A stretch of DNA of 64,000 nt from Apostichopus japonicus (taxonomy: Eukaryota > Echinodermata > Holothuroidea > Aspidochirotida > Stichopodidae): the NCBI RefSeq assembly GCF_037975245.1, contig NC_092576.1, forward strand, positions 39,701,611 through 39,765,610. The letters are read 5' to 3'. A program made the position numbers and the translations under genes. Each line of letters opens with the position of its first letter. Position 1 is the first letter of the stretch. Shown one piece after another: positions 48,826 to 61,700 of the stretch. The notes under the pieces were generated by a model. That model was not told the DNA's origin. It made no database searches and was given only the letters and a program-made list of their open reading frames with translations.

Positions 48826-50396
48826 CTTAGTCTGATTTATGTCAAACGGAATTGCCGTGCAAGTTTTGTTTACGCTTTGCTCTTCTAAACTGATCTTAGG
48901 CCAAAATTCGATGTTGAAACTTTTAGACAACTCGTAGAACTGCCGCCTTTAGGCCACACCCCCTATGAAGTTAATGGAATCTTCTTGTGCCTTGGACATT
49001 CATTAATGTATTCAGAAAATGTGTTTGTAAGAATATTTTCAATGTGAACGGGCACATCGTATATAGAGCACATTGTATATGTCCCAATTCATTACAAAAA
49101 CAAATGCCAATATAGTCTACTAATACACTCAACATATACGTCACGTGTCTTATCACGTGGAAGGGTCACAATGGATTTGAAAACAAATCTATTTTACATC
49201 AAGCAAGTTGTTTTCGTAAAGTCTATATTTATTCATAGCATACGCCGGGTTTTTTATTGCGTTCCATTATTCAGGAATGATTCCATGGTCTTTAGAACGT
49301 CCATATCGTTACGTCCATTGCAAAGTAATTAAAAGCGTATAAGAAGAAGGAAACGGTGTTGTCTTTTCCTTAAAGAGAAAGATTTTAAGAAACAAGAATT
49401 AAAATTCATGCACACCCACACTCCCTGCCCCCATTGTTTAAATTAATTGTTTGTTTCATTTTAAAATACGTACCATAAAATGTCTCTAAACAACACTAAT
49501 ATTACTTTTTGTCTCCAATTTTTTTTTTCATTGACTTTTTTTTTGAAGGAATTGGAAACAGAACCCAGGGGTCATTTTTAAGTGAATAAATTATACTGCA
49601 AATTAGTTGCGCACTTTACCTACGTTACGTGAGCTTACGTTATAACTCGAGCAAATATAACATTGTATAATAATAACAATAATAATAATATATTATCGAT
49701 TATTTTACTTCGTTTACGTAATATTCCATTGTACATCTCATGTTATTCTTTCTGCTGCATATTATTTGGTTTTGATCCTGTTTTAGAAATTTGTTGAAAA
49801 AACTGTTTCAATGGTAATATGTATCTGTTTGTTTCATTTCAATCTCATTTTAACCGTTGTATTGTTTGTTGTTTACTTCATCATCATTTGGAATGGCGTT
49901 ATGAATTAATTAAGAAGAAAAGAAAAATCAATTCATTGGAATTCAATTCTGTAAATTTACTTCACGATTCGTAATCAATATTAAGATAAAAAAAACATTG
50001 TGATATAATTGTAAATTACCATTAAAAAAATAGATATTATTTGTAAAAGTTTATTAATTAGAAAATAAAAGATTTGTATCTTCGAAACTAACTTAGACCA
50101 TTTAGTATTATCTATTGTTGTGTGTGTTTTACATATCGCCGAATATAGCGATCTTTAAACCATGATAGAAATGTTATCTTGATAGGGTGCAGGGCCTTAG
50201 CCCAGGGGGAAGGGGTGCCGTCGCCCCCTAATTTCCAGACTTTTATTTTGTTTCTAAATGGATTCAATTTAACAACACAAGCTAAATTATACATATTTCT
50301 ACTACAACAAATTTCGAACATCTTGCTTATCGCCCCCTAACCCCCCCCCCCTTCCCCTTGAAAACCTCATATAATAATAATCAACAGTTAGTTCAA

Positions 50397-50604
50397 CTCA
50401 CGCGTCGGGTAGCTTCCAATTCGACATTTTAACTCAAATTTGGAATTTTTTCAAGTTAGAAAGTAATTCAGATGGGAAAACCGTAGATTTCTATAGATGA
50501 AAAACCCACTTTATGACCCGGCCGGATATCGAACCCGGAACCTCCCGATTGCTAAGCCTCATTGCTTCAAATGCCATCGCCTTTATCCACTCTGCCACAG
50601 CACC
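50397..50604 (-). mobile_element. tRNA-derived SINE, family 2, copy 2
   Basis: The minus strand begins GGTGCTGTGGCAGAGTGGAT, a tRNA-Ser-like start with A box, and carries B box GGTTCGATATCC (plus 50,524-50,535). The downstream body matches 7,190-7,404. Confidence 0.78.
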
Positions 50605-50814
50605 GGTAAATATACCCCTCCCAAGTCGGACAACGGTCATCATTTGTACCCGCCACCCCCACCCCACCCCCACCAAAAAAAGAGTAAAAAAATAAACTTG
50701 TACCCGGCCGTTTACGTAGTTGTCCCCGGGTCCCACCTGACTATCGGATCACCCGCTCTGTTTTGTTCATTGCTAGCACTTGCCGTTATCTTAAGTTGGT
50801 ATACTCCTATTAGA

Positions 50815-50950
<136 letters not shown>

Positions 50951-51744
50951 ATCGGCCCGAACGTTCTCCTTCAGGAAAAGTGCCAAAAAAGCAGCAGGAG
51001 AACCTGTTTTTTTTTTACCTGTAATCAATCATGATCTGGTTTGTTGTGGCTTGTTGAAGAGCATGAATGGAAGTACATGTGGTGCAAAAATTGGGTCACT
51101 TGAGGCAATTTTAGGCCTCCCAGGAGCAGCGTACGAAAATTGTTTACTACTGAGTGAAGAGATTTGTTTACAAGGGGAGAAAAATTCCGGCTCGGATAGC
51201 AAAAAAATCTGCACCGACATGATACGGAGAATTGATAGTGCCATGAAAGGCCAACTCGTCAGCTATCCGGTGATGGGTAGCGTTTAGCTAGTGAGAACTT
51301 CTATCTAGAAATATAGACCACATTACTTTTGTGATTTAGTGTGTAAGTCAATGGGCTTTTAATGGGCGTATGCTGCCTTAAGTTAACAGTGTGTTGCTGT
51401 TGTGTAGCTGTTGTTTTTTTCGCCGGTCCTCACCTGCTAAAACATCATGTAGTAATTGAGAAGACATGGGGGGAGGGGGGGGGGACACATCCTGAAACTA
51501 TGATTACGGATATGAAGTGAGTCTAGGTCGGATTAGATGGAGCGGAGGGGTGGAGGAAAGGTTGAAAGGGATAGGGGTTAGAGCAGGGATCAAGGGAAGG
51601 GGTACGAGATGGGTGTTGCGTAGGTGGTACCAGAAATAACTCGAGCTTTGGATTCTGACGTGTCTTTTTGAGAGTCTATTTCGTTGCTTGGTTACATACG
51701 TTACAAACGATGTGTAAGTAACATCTGTGCGATACAAACACGTA

Positions 51745-51872
51745 TCATATCATGACATGCTTCAGAACACTTGTACTGACAGTATGAATAGGGAATACAT
51801 ATAGGGTTTATGCGTTAAGGTTGGAACGGAACTGTTCATACTACCAGTACAAGTGATTTGAAGCATGATAAT
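51745..51872. repeat. Short foldback MITE-like element
   Basis: tatcatgacatgcttcagaa, cacttgtactgacagtatgaa at the left is inverted at the right (tcatactaccagtacaagtg, atttgaagcatgata). Half copies of the arm occur at 13,574-13,610 and 53,239-53,282. Confidence 0.75.
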
Positions 51873-52274
51873 ATCAAAGGAGAGTTTAGAGTGGTTTAAG
51901 CGTAAGAAGAAACAAAATGGCGAGTATTTATAGATGATGAATATTCATAAATGCAAATGAGGACTTCAAAAAAAAATGAAGAGAGATGGTTAATTTATGA
52001 CCCAAATTTTATTCCGACTACTTACGGGATTGGTTTATCATAACAGAAGTTTTTTTTTTAATTTAATCCGTAGAGTATTTTAAGTACCAGTTACAATATA
52101 TATTATAACACGTTTTTTAACCAAACTAAGAAATTTAGCAACGTGTATATCCATCATGCAAAAATTATCTCTTATTTAAATGAGTCTTGGGTTTGGTAGC
52201 CTCGTCCCTCGGTGGCCTCCCAGCGCTGAAATTGAAACGGAGAAAGAAACCTAAATCAGTCTCTGGATGATGTT

Positions 52275-52625
52275 AAAATATAATATTTAGTACGGGTTCA
52301 GTAAGTATTAATATTAAGTACGCATGATGTAAGTCTCGATATTAATTATAAGTAAGTATTTATATTAAGTACGTGTTAACTAAGTATTACTATTAAGAAT
52401 GCATGAAGTAAGTCTCGATATTAAGTATAAGTATTAATATTAAGTACGTGTTTCAGTAAGTATTAATATTAAGTACGCATGAAGTAAGTCTCGATATTAA
52501 GTAAGTGTGAATACTAGGTACGTGTTAACTTAGTATTTATGTTAAGTACGCATGGAGTAAGTCTTGATATTAAGTACGTATTAAGTAAGTATTAATATTA
52601 AGTACGTATTAAGTATACGTAAACG
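52275..52625 (+). repeat. Tandem repeat of taagtattaatattaagtacg units
   Basis: Degenerate units of about 19-60 bp built from agtaagt, tattaatattaagtacg and gcatgaagtaagtctcgat. Confidence 0.85.
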
Positions 52626-53611
52626 TTCAGAGGACTTAACGTTTCTAACATAGAAGGATCTTCTTCAGAGGCTAACGGAAACTAAAAAGAACAGGAATAT
52701 GAACGACTAAATGGATAGCTAGAAGGGACTGTCTAGCAACAACTGTGATAGGATGGGGGGGGGGGGGGATTGCTTAGAAAGACAGTGAATCATTTCTATA
52801 TTGGTTCTTTTGTTTTAAAGAGAAACAGAGGGAAAGATGATAATGGGTCATTGTTCTCCCCTATAGTGTTCTACCTCAAACATTATACACTTCCCTTCTT
52901 TTTAGGGAGGGGTGCGGGGGGTTGCATGCACCTGTACCGAAGATGACCGTAACCCTGTAACCAGAAATTCTCAGTTTTGTTTTTGGTATTGGGGTTGGGG
53001 GCGAGGAGTGGGGTGCCGAGGGGAAAGCCATTTAAGAAAGGGAACATTTTTATCTCCCTGTAACTTTTGATTTGTTTTGTACCCATGATGGTGGCTCATA
53101 TGAAAGTAGAAGGGGTGCGGGGGGGGGGGGGTGTTGGCGATCTCACCAAATTCCCAATACTAATGAATATGCATATCACTTTTATTTTGAAAATCATCTT
53201 TGCCTTCTTGGCCGGAATATTTAAAAGCAATGTACTTTCATGCCATGCTTCAAAGCACTTGTACTTGGACAATATGAATATTAATGTGACGACATCGGGA
53301 ACACGTTGACAAATAGTTCATATCGTCAAGATGGATGCTAGCAATCATTATTTGAGGAGGAGGAGAGTAAAATCGCCAACATTTTATCCCAACTGGCTGT
53401 TTAATATTCATGCACATGCATCTTCGTACGTTCAGCCTATAGTCAACAGACGGTATCGTGGTAGAGACGTATTCCTGTCTCCCATTAACGATACGTGTAT
53501 AGCCGTGGTTAATCGTGTCTATATTGGTTTTACTGCCAAAGAACTGCCTCCAACATTCCAAATATCTTTACGGTTATACCACACGATAACAAGCATATTT
53601 TAAACGCTTAC

Positions 53612-56600
53612 CTCATGAGACCGCTAGCAACTCCCAGGAGTTGTGGTGCACTTGCCCCACTCACCACCCACGCATTTACACATCTTGCACGTGGGATTAT
53701 CTCCGTTAGGGTTCTTAGGGGTCACTTGAATCGAATTTTCCACACAACCATCAGCTGCAGATAACATAATAATAATAGTGATAATGAAAATAATAATGAT
53801 AATAATAATAGTAATAATGATGATGATGATGATAATAATAATAGACCCCGTCAGAAAAAAACCATTAGGTGGGAGGTTGGGGAGGGGGGGGGGGGGTGTT
53901 CAAATAGATTTCTATCTGGTCTTAGATTGGTTTGTTAACATCTTACCTACAATTCCATCAGATAACATTTTCGTTTGACAAACGTCGATAATATAGAAAG
54001 CTGTCTAGCCCACGAAAAACACAAGTTAAAAAACAAAAAGACATTTAGCATTGGTGCGTTTTAATAGAATTGCGTATCTATATATAATACTTCAGTTTGC
54101 AAATGAGAAATTTATAGAGGTGGTTTTATAACCAAAGAAAATTTCCTGTTTGGAAAAGCAAAACTGCAGACCAAGAACTCTCTGTGTCAAAAAGAATGGT
54201 GGAAAAGCTTCCGAAATGCCCTGAATTATTAAATCATTTAAAATTCGTTATTACATATTGAAAAGCGTCTCTCCTTGAAAAGCACTAATCATCTGATTAA
54301 GTATGATATTTTGAGAACTTTATTCAGCTTTTGTTTTATGCATTCTGAAGAGTAACTGCTTCAAGCGGCTCTCACCAATCGCCTTTCATTGTTTTAAATT
54401 TAATAATACTACATATTGCATTCAATGTATTCTGTACCTTATACTTTCTTGAGCGATAGAAAATAAATGACGGGGAAAAACATCGTGTATCTAGTATACC
54501 AATGACGTTATAACCAAAAGATTTGGCATATAGCCAAGTCTCAATACTTCCTATAACAGGGGTTCCCTAACTGGGGTGTATGAACCCCAGGGGGGGGGGT
54601 GCGTGAGTCCATCCCAGGGGTTTCGTGAGACGTTTCTGAAAGTCAAAACTATAGTACTTTTTGTTGAACTAAAATCTGATATATCATATAATTTAGTAAT
54701 GTTCGAAAGTGGTACCTCTCGACAAACTCTTTATGCGTTCCATACGCATATGTTGCCATAGTAGTACCGTGCAGTGCATGTGATCAATAACTGAATTATG
54801 AAACAGACACAGGCTGTTATGCGTATTATAGTATAATAATGACTCAGATCGTGTCTCGAAAAGTTGGGGGTTCGTGGACAACTCTGACATCCACAGGGGG
54901 TTCGTGGGGGCATAAAGTTAGGGAAACCCTGTTCTATTAGGTAAGAATTGTATTTTGGTTTAAGTAACATGATGTTATATATATATATAATCTATACGTT
55001 ACCTTGAACCATCATGATGGTAGCTGTGAGCACAAGAAGAGCAAGGCAGATGAATCGAATGGCGGCCATTTTTGATGTCTCGATTGAGGTGGTTAGTCTG
55101 TGAATGAATTATGAAAGATATATTAATATCACCGATAATATTGACCAATTACGCTTTCCATGTCAGTACGTGTTATAGACAACTCTTATTCATATTGTCA
55201 GCTGATATCCATGGAAACGTTAAGGTGCTGCCAGCATCTAACATTCACACAAATCATGTAAGAAAACAAACGCTATAGAGTCAAATATGATACAGTCACA
55301 AACACTATACAATCAAAAGTTATATAGTCGGAACGATTGAAACAGTCCAAGACTAATGTAAAACACTATGTATGCAAAGACTAACACAGTCAAGCTCTGT
55401 ACAATCAAACACTGTAGAGTCAAAGACTAAACATGTAGAACACGTTACAGTCCACGACCATACAGTCAGATACAGTGGAGTAGGAAAAACTATTTATTCA
55501 ACTTCTGTATTATTTGTATGTATGTATCTTTAGATACTCCTGCAAGCAGGAGCTAGCGAAGAAGCCATCATTGGCTTATCAAAGCCGCAAGCTGACTGAA
55601 GTCAGTCTCTTAGATTCATATTTAACGTCCATGGTTATGAATTGTCAATTGTCAACAACTCTGTACCTGGACGACGTACATTAATCTTGGAGCGACTCGA
55701 ACTCGGGACCTTATAATTGAATGACTATACATTACAATAGACTATAAGGTATAAAGCACCATATAATCAAAGATTGATTACAGTCAAGAACTATATACAG
55801 TCGTAACTATACAGTTCAATAATATAAAATGTAAGACATAATGAGGGAAATCATTTAATCATATAACGACACCAAGACAAATATTAAGTTGAGGAAATTT
55901 ACTAAAAGACAAAATAAGATCATTTCTTCCAAAATTTCAAACATTGTAAACATTAAGTATTAACTTGTTTAATAAACAAAATATCATCCGAATCTTAATA
56001 TGCAAATTAGACCTACTCTAGTTTTAAAATCGTGCATGTCACACAATATAGTAACTGGGAGGACTGGAACGTTTATTAAGTACATAAACGAAACAAAAAT
56101 ATGCATATCAGATCTGGGGCGAAATATTAGTTGAAAACCTAAGTGAATACATATTCTGTATGTTTGTGATAGAACATGTTAAATTATTGAGTAAATGCTT
56201 ATTCTTTTCTATATTCTAAACATTTTTCTTGCACTGATACTTTTTTTTTAATATAAAAAGTAGTAGTAATAACTTTTTGTGAAGAATAAAAAACTTTTTC
56301 TTTAATGGTATTATTTGAAAACAACGTTAAATATGAAAATATCATGCTAATTACCCTAGAAATACAGTTGATATCACGTAATATAACTAACACTATATTT
56401 AAATGAAACAAAGTTACTTCAGAAAGCAATTCGATGAAACACACGAAATTGCAACAAAGGCTGGAAAATTGCCATGTTAAACACGAGCATTACCTCAGCT
56501 ACTTGCAGGTAAAGTCTTATAGTAAGGGGAATATTTTTCTATATTTGGACTTTGAAGTTTCCAATGAAAACTTAAGTCCTAACCTCTGCATCACCTTTCT

Positions 56601-57769
56601 AAATCTATAAATGTTTATTATTTGTTTATCATCATCCATGCTCAGACAAAAGTTGTTTTTTTTCTAATTCTGGAAATACTTGCTAAGTATACTTTATCTT
56701 GAGTTATAAGATAAACATCAACAAATATTGGCATTTGAGAATCAGGTAATAATTCAAATTTCATTGACGTCTTAACCACAAGCTAGGATATACCATACAA
56801 CTGAATATAGAACACGAGGAACCAGATGAGTAATGAAACAAAAAAAGGTAAAACATACTTCATAACAGCCTGGAAAATAGGTTAAACTATTTTAAAATAG
56901 GTTTAAAATATTCGTTAAAATATTTGTTGAAATAGGTATAACGTAGGTGAACAAATATCAAATAGGTTAAAATATTCGAATGCTAACACCAAATGGTCGT
57001 AAAAGAAACTGTCTCTCTTATTGGAATCAATTATTAATTCGACTTGCATATGATTTAGGCGACTTATTTAGCTATAGGAGATAATTCTGTCCCTGCTGCA
57101 ATACAATAAACAATTAGTAAATTGTGAACAATTTGTTTGACTTGCCAAATTTCATTTCAAGAATTAATTTTTAAGTCAGGAAGTTTTCCAATTAGCTAAT
57201 TAAATGTAAGCAATACTTTACAATATGTAAGAATTATTTTGGCAGACATTATGTTAACACTTTGATTCCGAACCACTAATTACTCATTAACCTTTACACT
57301 CTTGAAAGAAATCTAGGAGCCAGTTGCCTAACTTCGACGAATAGTATATTATTTTAAATTAAGTTTAGGAAAATTCCTGGTCAATTCCGCAACAATCTGT
57401 TTAAGATATTAAGGTAGCAAAATGTTATGTTCGACAAATTCTGTCAGAAGAGAATTAAATTAATATGCTACATGTGATGAATTGTTTTTCTTATCAAAAT
57501 AAAAATATATTTTTTTTATGCAAATAAAATAAGAATTTACTGAAGAGAGAAATAGTCCATAGATTCCTCATAGAAATACAATCTTTTTAGTAAAAGCTAA
57601 CGAATATGATTTTTGATATCTGTTCACAGCAACGTCAAAAGAAATTAAAATAAGACATTATAATGTTACCAACTGATTATGAAATTAGATTTGAAACAAT
57701 TTTAAAAACAAAATGCTTACCTTCTCAGTAAAGTAGTAAGGTAGTATAGATAGGTCTTCAGTCAGGAAT
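53612..57769 (-). CDS. Small secreted cysteine-rich peptide gene (overview)
   Basis: A minus-strand gene: TATA box, noncoding first exon (57,721-57,769), second exon with 5' UTR and signal peptide (55,003-55,097), third exon with the mature peptide and stop (53,612-53,754). The phase 1 junction fits. The product is 65 residues: MAAIRFICLALLVLTATIMM is a clear hydrophobic signal peptide, likely cleaved near QGA|DGC. The mature part is about 41 residues with six cysteines (full-length positions 26, 45, 48, 50, 58, 65; spacing C-x18-C-x2-C-x1-C-x7-C-x6-C). The CxxCxC core recalls single von Willebrand C or small defence-type peptides, but I cannot assign a family. It converges with EPS8. A donor 12 nt after the stop (GAG|GTAAGC) implies a spliced 3' UTR. 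Confidence 0.75.
53624..53754 (-). CDS. Cys-rich peptide gene, exon 3 coding part
   Basis: Acceptor TTATCTGCAG ends at 53,755. In phase 1 the exon encodes DGCVENSIQVTPKNPNGDNP, then TCKMCKCVGGEWGKCTTTPG and SC, with stop TAG at 53,626-53,624. All six cysteines are in this exon. The following GAGGTAAGC donor starts at 53,611. Confidence 0.78.
53755..55002 (-). other. Intron 2 of the Cys-rich peptide gene
   Basis: Contains a taa/gat trinucleotide run (53,766-53,845), a G run (53,885) and a hAT MITE (54,557-54,931). No coding signal. Confidence 0.6.
54557..54931. mobile_element. hAT-type MITE, 375 bp
   Basis: Ends CAGGGGTTCCCTAAC and GTTAGGGAAACCCTG are inverted. Flanks tcctataa and ttctatta match at six of eight positions, a decayed 8-bp duplication. 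Confidence 0.82.
55003..55069 (-). CDS. Cys-rich peptide gene, exon 2 coding part (signal peptide)
   Basis: ATG at 55,069-55,067 follows CATCAAAA, a good Kozak context (A at -3). It encodes 22 residues plus one nucleotide: basic start MAAIR, then a hydrophobic core FICLALLVLTATIMM. Donor CAAG|GTAACG at 55,002. The 5' UTR part runs to 55,097 after acceptor TTCATTCACAG. Confidence 0.8.
55098..57720 (-). other. Intron 1 of the Cys-rich peptide gene
   Basis: About 2.6 kb of AT-rich sequence. It holds a degenerate acagtcaaagactata-type repeat (55,290-55,460) and a possible SINE piece with B box GAGTTCGAGTC on the minus strand (55,520-55,720, including tcctgcaagcaggagctagc). I see no exon. Confidence 0.5.
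57721..57769 (-). other. Noncoding first exon of the Cys-rich peptide gene
   Basis: Runs from a predicted start at about 57,769 to donor GAGAAG|GTAAGC (GT at 57,720-57,719). It has no ATG in frame with the peptide. Length about 49 nt; the start is inferred from the TATA and initiator spacing. Confidence 0.6.
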
Positions 57770-57802
57770 GAAGCAGAAACGACGAAAGTTCCCCTTTTTA
57801 TA
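57766..57802 (-). promoter_or_regulatory. TATA box and initiator of the Cys-rich peptide gene
   Basis: The minus strand carries TATAAAAAG (57,802-57,794) and, 33 bp after its first T, an initiator-like TTCATTC (57,772-57,766) with A at 57,769. A donor follows 49 nt later. This is the textbook layout of a strongly regulated metazoan promoter. Confidence 0.65.
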
Positions 57803-58329
57803 GAAACTGGGCGATAATAAATAATAATAATAATACACAACAAAAATGTGGGCAATCTGTTAATTAAAAAAGGGAAAATGTTTATCTTTTTAATTGGTTT
57901 ATTTTGTAATATTCCTTTGTTTTTCATACTTTTTCTTCCTGTTTGTTTTCTTTAAATTTTTAAATTAACGTTTTCTTGGGTAACGATATGCTGGGTGGTT
58001 TTAGAAATTTCCTTTAAAGTTTACAAAGTTCAGTTTCAGCACGAGAAACTACTAGTGCGGGTCTGTATTAATGTTATCTTCGTTCAGGCATGAGGATATT
58101 TTTCTAGCTTCTTTATATCTTCTATTCAACATCACTGACCTTAATTAAATGTAACCATTGGCCATGTGTTTTATCTTTACTGGTTTTTGCCTTGAAAATT
58201 GTCATTCGTTGGTCTGTTTACCACAGTTCATGACTTCATGATAAACAAATGTATATAGATATCGAAACTTCAGTCTTCAAAATTGTACATATCTTTTGGC
58301 TAGAAGTTTCAGCTTTAGCCTATTACTTA

Positions 58330-58615
58330 TATATAAGTTACCACTGATATATGTGTTATCACCTATGTATGTGTTATCACTTATTTATGTGTTATCACTT
58401 ATTTATGTGTTATCACTCATATATGTGTTATCACTCATATATGTGTAATCACATAAATAGAGATAGATGTTATCGTTCATGTATGTGTAATCTTATTTAC
58501 ATATATGTTATCACTTTTCATCACTCATATATGTGTTTTCACTCATGTTATCACATTTATATGTGTTATCACTCATATATGTGTAATCACATATATATGT
58601 GGTATCACTTATGTC
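58330..58615 (+). repeat. Minisatellite of atatgtgttatcactc units
   Basis: About 15 copies of an 18-bp unit, close to tatatgtgttatcactca. The 107-residue frame across it is an artefact of the repeat. Confidence 0.9.
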
Positions 58616-58626
58616 ACAGTGTTCTG

Positions 58627-58631
<5 letters not shown>

Positions 58632-58668
<37 letters not shown>
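58632..58668. repeat. (TA)n microsatellite
   Basis: About 37 bp of alternating TA directly after the minisatellite. Confidence 0.95.
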
Positions 58669-58670
<2 letters not shown>

Positions 58671-59737
58671 TTAGTATCACGGCGAATAAATTTGATTAAT
58701 TATGTCTCAGAAAGAACTTCATCACCATGCTGTCATTTTTTCCGGTATCGCTTTACAGATGGTTGAAACCAAAAAGGAAAGACCCATCCAAAGGAAGGAA
58801 GGGCTGGAGAGCTAAGCTAATTAAAGCAAAATTAAAGAGAGCAAGATAGACAAAGAGAAACAAAAGAAAGCGAATTGAGGATAACAAAGCACGAAGACAA
58901 TTCTTGAATTGTAACATATTGTCTTTCAATCCTCTCCTTTGGATTCAAGCTGTTGGTTACTGTTTATGGCTGTTCTTCATTTGAGAAAGTGCACAACATT
59001 TGCGACGTACCTAAAGGGTGACTTGAATTGCAACATTGACTTTGATTTGTACTTCTATCAGTCTAGGTGTTGCTATACCACTTTTACTTTCTTAGGAAGT
59101 AATAATTTTAGCAATGGACAGAAGGAGGGGAGGGGAGCCTCATCTAGCTTTGCAACGCCACAACTACTGCAGGTTAGCAAACGAATCAAGAAAGAAAATA
59201 AATTTAATTTTAAATACATTTGTTAGTAAATGAAAGCCGATAGAGTAGGGGTAAAGAAGACAACCAAATAAGTCTCAGACTGGAATCGGAAGAAATCGTA
59301 AAGACAAAGGCAGAAATACTGGCAGCTAGAGAAGGGGGCAAGCTAACTTCACTTTGAGACCCCCCCCCCTACAGCCCTGGCAATACCCCTTCTCCTAGGA
59401 ACATAAACCAAATTCAATGCAGGTGGCTAGGCTGTTCCTCGGAAGTAAACTTCAGTTCCGGAGTTTTACTCACAAGCCCTTTAGCCACTAGGTTCATAAA
59501 CTAGGGGCATCCTTCCCTTTGCCAGAGAGGACGCCTCTTCCCTCTTCATAAAGTCGAGTTTGTCTAGGAAAGATTTAAATTATTCTTAGCATAACTCTTA
59601 CGAAGTAGGTACTTGAGGAGTAGAATTGCATCGTTTAAATACTTTCTTGTTGGTCAAAAAGTTGAAAATGATTTATCGCTTCAAGCAGCTGTGTTGTGGC
59701 ACTCGGCTGCACCCGATACTCGTGGCTCATGCGTTCA
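58669..59737. other. Intergenic stretch, nothing recognised
   Basis: A purine-rich part (58,765-58,900) and a 95-residue plus-strand frame at 58,939-59,226 without recognisable family, splice context or codon pattern. I see no other structure. Confidence 0.5.
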
Positions 59738-60017
59738 TCCATAGGCCTATACTCGTAGCATTAAACGACTGAATACGACTTTGTTTTCGAATCGCGTTTG
59801 AATGAACTTGTTCTAAATGGTTGGTACAGTAACTTCTGTTCATGTCCTGTAACATATGTTACCGTGTTACGTACACAAATTCGTAATTACTGATGAACGG
59901 TTGTGGGACATGAACAGTAGTTGCTGTACCAATCATTGATTGCAAGTTCATTAAAACGCGATTCTAAAATAAAGTCGTATCTAGTCGTTTTATGCTATAA
60001 ACTTGTAGGCCTATGGA
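59738..60017. repeat. Foldback element, about 280 bp
   Basis: tccataggcct at 59,738 and aggcctatgga at 60,017 start two long arms that are reverse complements with few mismatches, through aacgactgaatacgactttg, gaatcgcgtttgaatgaactt and ggtacagtaacttctgttca. A partial copy of the centre lies at 60,190-60,325. Confidence 0.82.
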
Positions 60018-60329
60018 CACACCCGAACATGGCCTTTCTTCGTTCTCGGCATGCCGAATTGGCGTAATTTAAAGAGAGGCGTGAACTGGAATCAAGCGGT
60101 ACCCTACCTCCTTTACTTCATCTCGTCAGGCATTCTCATCTTCATAGACTCCTTGTCCAGTCGCGCAGTTCTATGTCTTATATGGGAACAAGTTAACAGC
60201 TTTACAGTTGTTACAGTGCCACCTGTAACACATGTTACCATGTTAAGGAACACAAAGTATTAATTACTGATGCACGGTTGTAGGGCATGAACAGTTGTTG
60301 CTGTACCAGCTATGAATATCGGCTGGTTG

Positions 60330-61700
60330 TGGATAAATACCTAGGGATGTTGAGACAATCTCTGATTGCATTGTCGTCTATAATATTTAAAAAATACTGA
60401 AGTAGGTGCTAATAGGTTGAATTTTAGAAATTATAGGATTTGCATGAGGAAATGGAGAGGGAGACATTGGAGACATAAAATATTACTTAAGCTTTTAAGG
60501 GTATTAAGGATCCTTCAGGCTCTCTCAGTAATGATGCTTTAACCCTTTAACCCTTTAAACATACGAGATACATCAATTAAAGCGACTGGACTACATGTTC
60601 TAACCAATACAGACCATTCACGCAATTCCTCAGGAGAATTACAAAACTCCTGTGGGCAAATATATGATTTTATGGACTCAAATAACACGCCGTTTAAACT
60701 GCAATATAATTTTTACCAATTTCTAGTTGTGATAAATGCCATCCAAATATATTTCGGCTAAGGTTTTTGTTATGATCTATACATTGAAAAATGGATTACA
60801 ATTTAAATTTAAACCTGCACTAAAAGAGTTGACAACATAATCAAATTAGCCTTAAAGGAACATTACACATATCTAATTATATTTTTATATGTTAAATATC
60901 GTGGAAACTTTACCAGCATTTCTTTTTCTCTTACTTTCTTGGCCTATAAAATATTATCTCAAAGTCTAAAATTCTGCCTGATATTTTCCTTTATCTATAT
61001 TATTTGTTTTTACTCGACTATATCTCATTCTGCTTTTTTCAATTAACTAATAATGTTGCAACGACACCCAACATGTACGGCTCAATTAGATTATAAGAAA
61101 TGTCGGGTTCTCGAACTTATAACGGATGATCGAAATAATATATGCAAATTTGCTTGTCAATGTATAGTGCTCTCAGTAACCCATGTATTCAATATACTTA
61201 GACACTTGTTCAAAGATGGGAGCTGTGGGAGGGGGCGTCCGTGATTCATTAAAGGGAAGGCGTGGTCCTGTGTTCGTTGAAGCTGCATAGGGGTCATTTT
61301 CATGCTTGTATGACCATGGTCAACTACATGGTTGTTATATTCTTCCTGTCTGCAGGATCCTTATAAGCTTCAGTACCTCACCTCGTCATCCTTTCACCCT
61401 TATTGCTGTTAATCGATGCGTAAGACCTTTTCTGGAGACGATGTTTGCTAAATATTTCAGTTTTCAGCAGACTGTGTAAGTATACTGCTATCGGTGCGCA
61501 ACACTGAACGCTGACATTTGGATATTTTAGAGGACGAGTAGTTTACTTTGTTTCGGAGTTTAGTTTATTAGTTTTGTGTGTGTTTGTATAAATAACTTCT
61601 CAAGAAAGCCTATCCAGAATGTTTATGATGACGTAATGGTGCGACGATATGTAAGATGATTACGGAATCAATGATACAATCCTACAATATTTTTGTTCAT
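60330..61700. other. Intergenic stretch, nothing recognised
   Basis: AT-rich sequence with no repeat family or exon that I can support. A 63-residue frame at 61,053-61,244 has no recognisable features. Confidence 0.5.

Noticed and set aside
51051-51287. 78-residue plus-strand frame starting LKSMNGSTCGAKIG
   Set aside because: Composition looks fairly protein-like, but I find no family, promoter or splice partner.
53331-53603. 90-residue plus-strand frame opposite the Cys-rich gene
   Set aside because: No family recognised; it lies in the probable 3' region of the minus-strand gene and next to a foldback half-arm.
58330-58700. Array of short regular repeats considered as CRISPR
   Set aside because: Eukaryotic context, 18-bp contiguous units and no unique spacers; it is a minisatellite.
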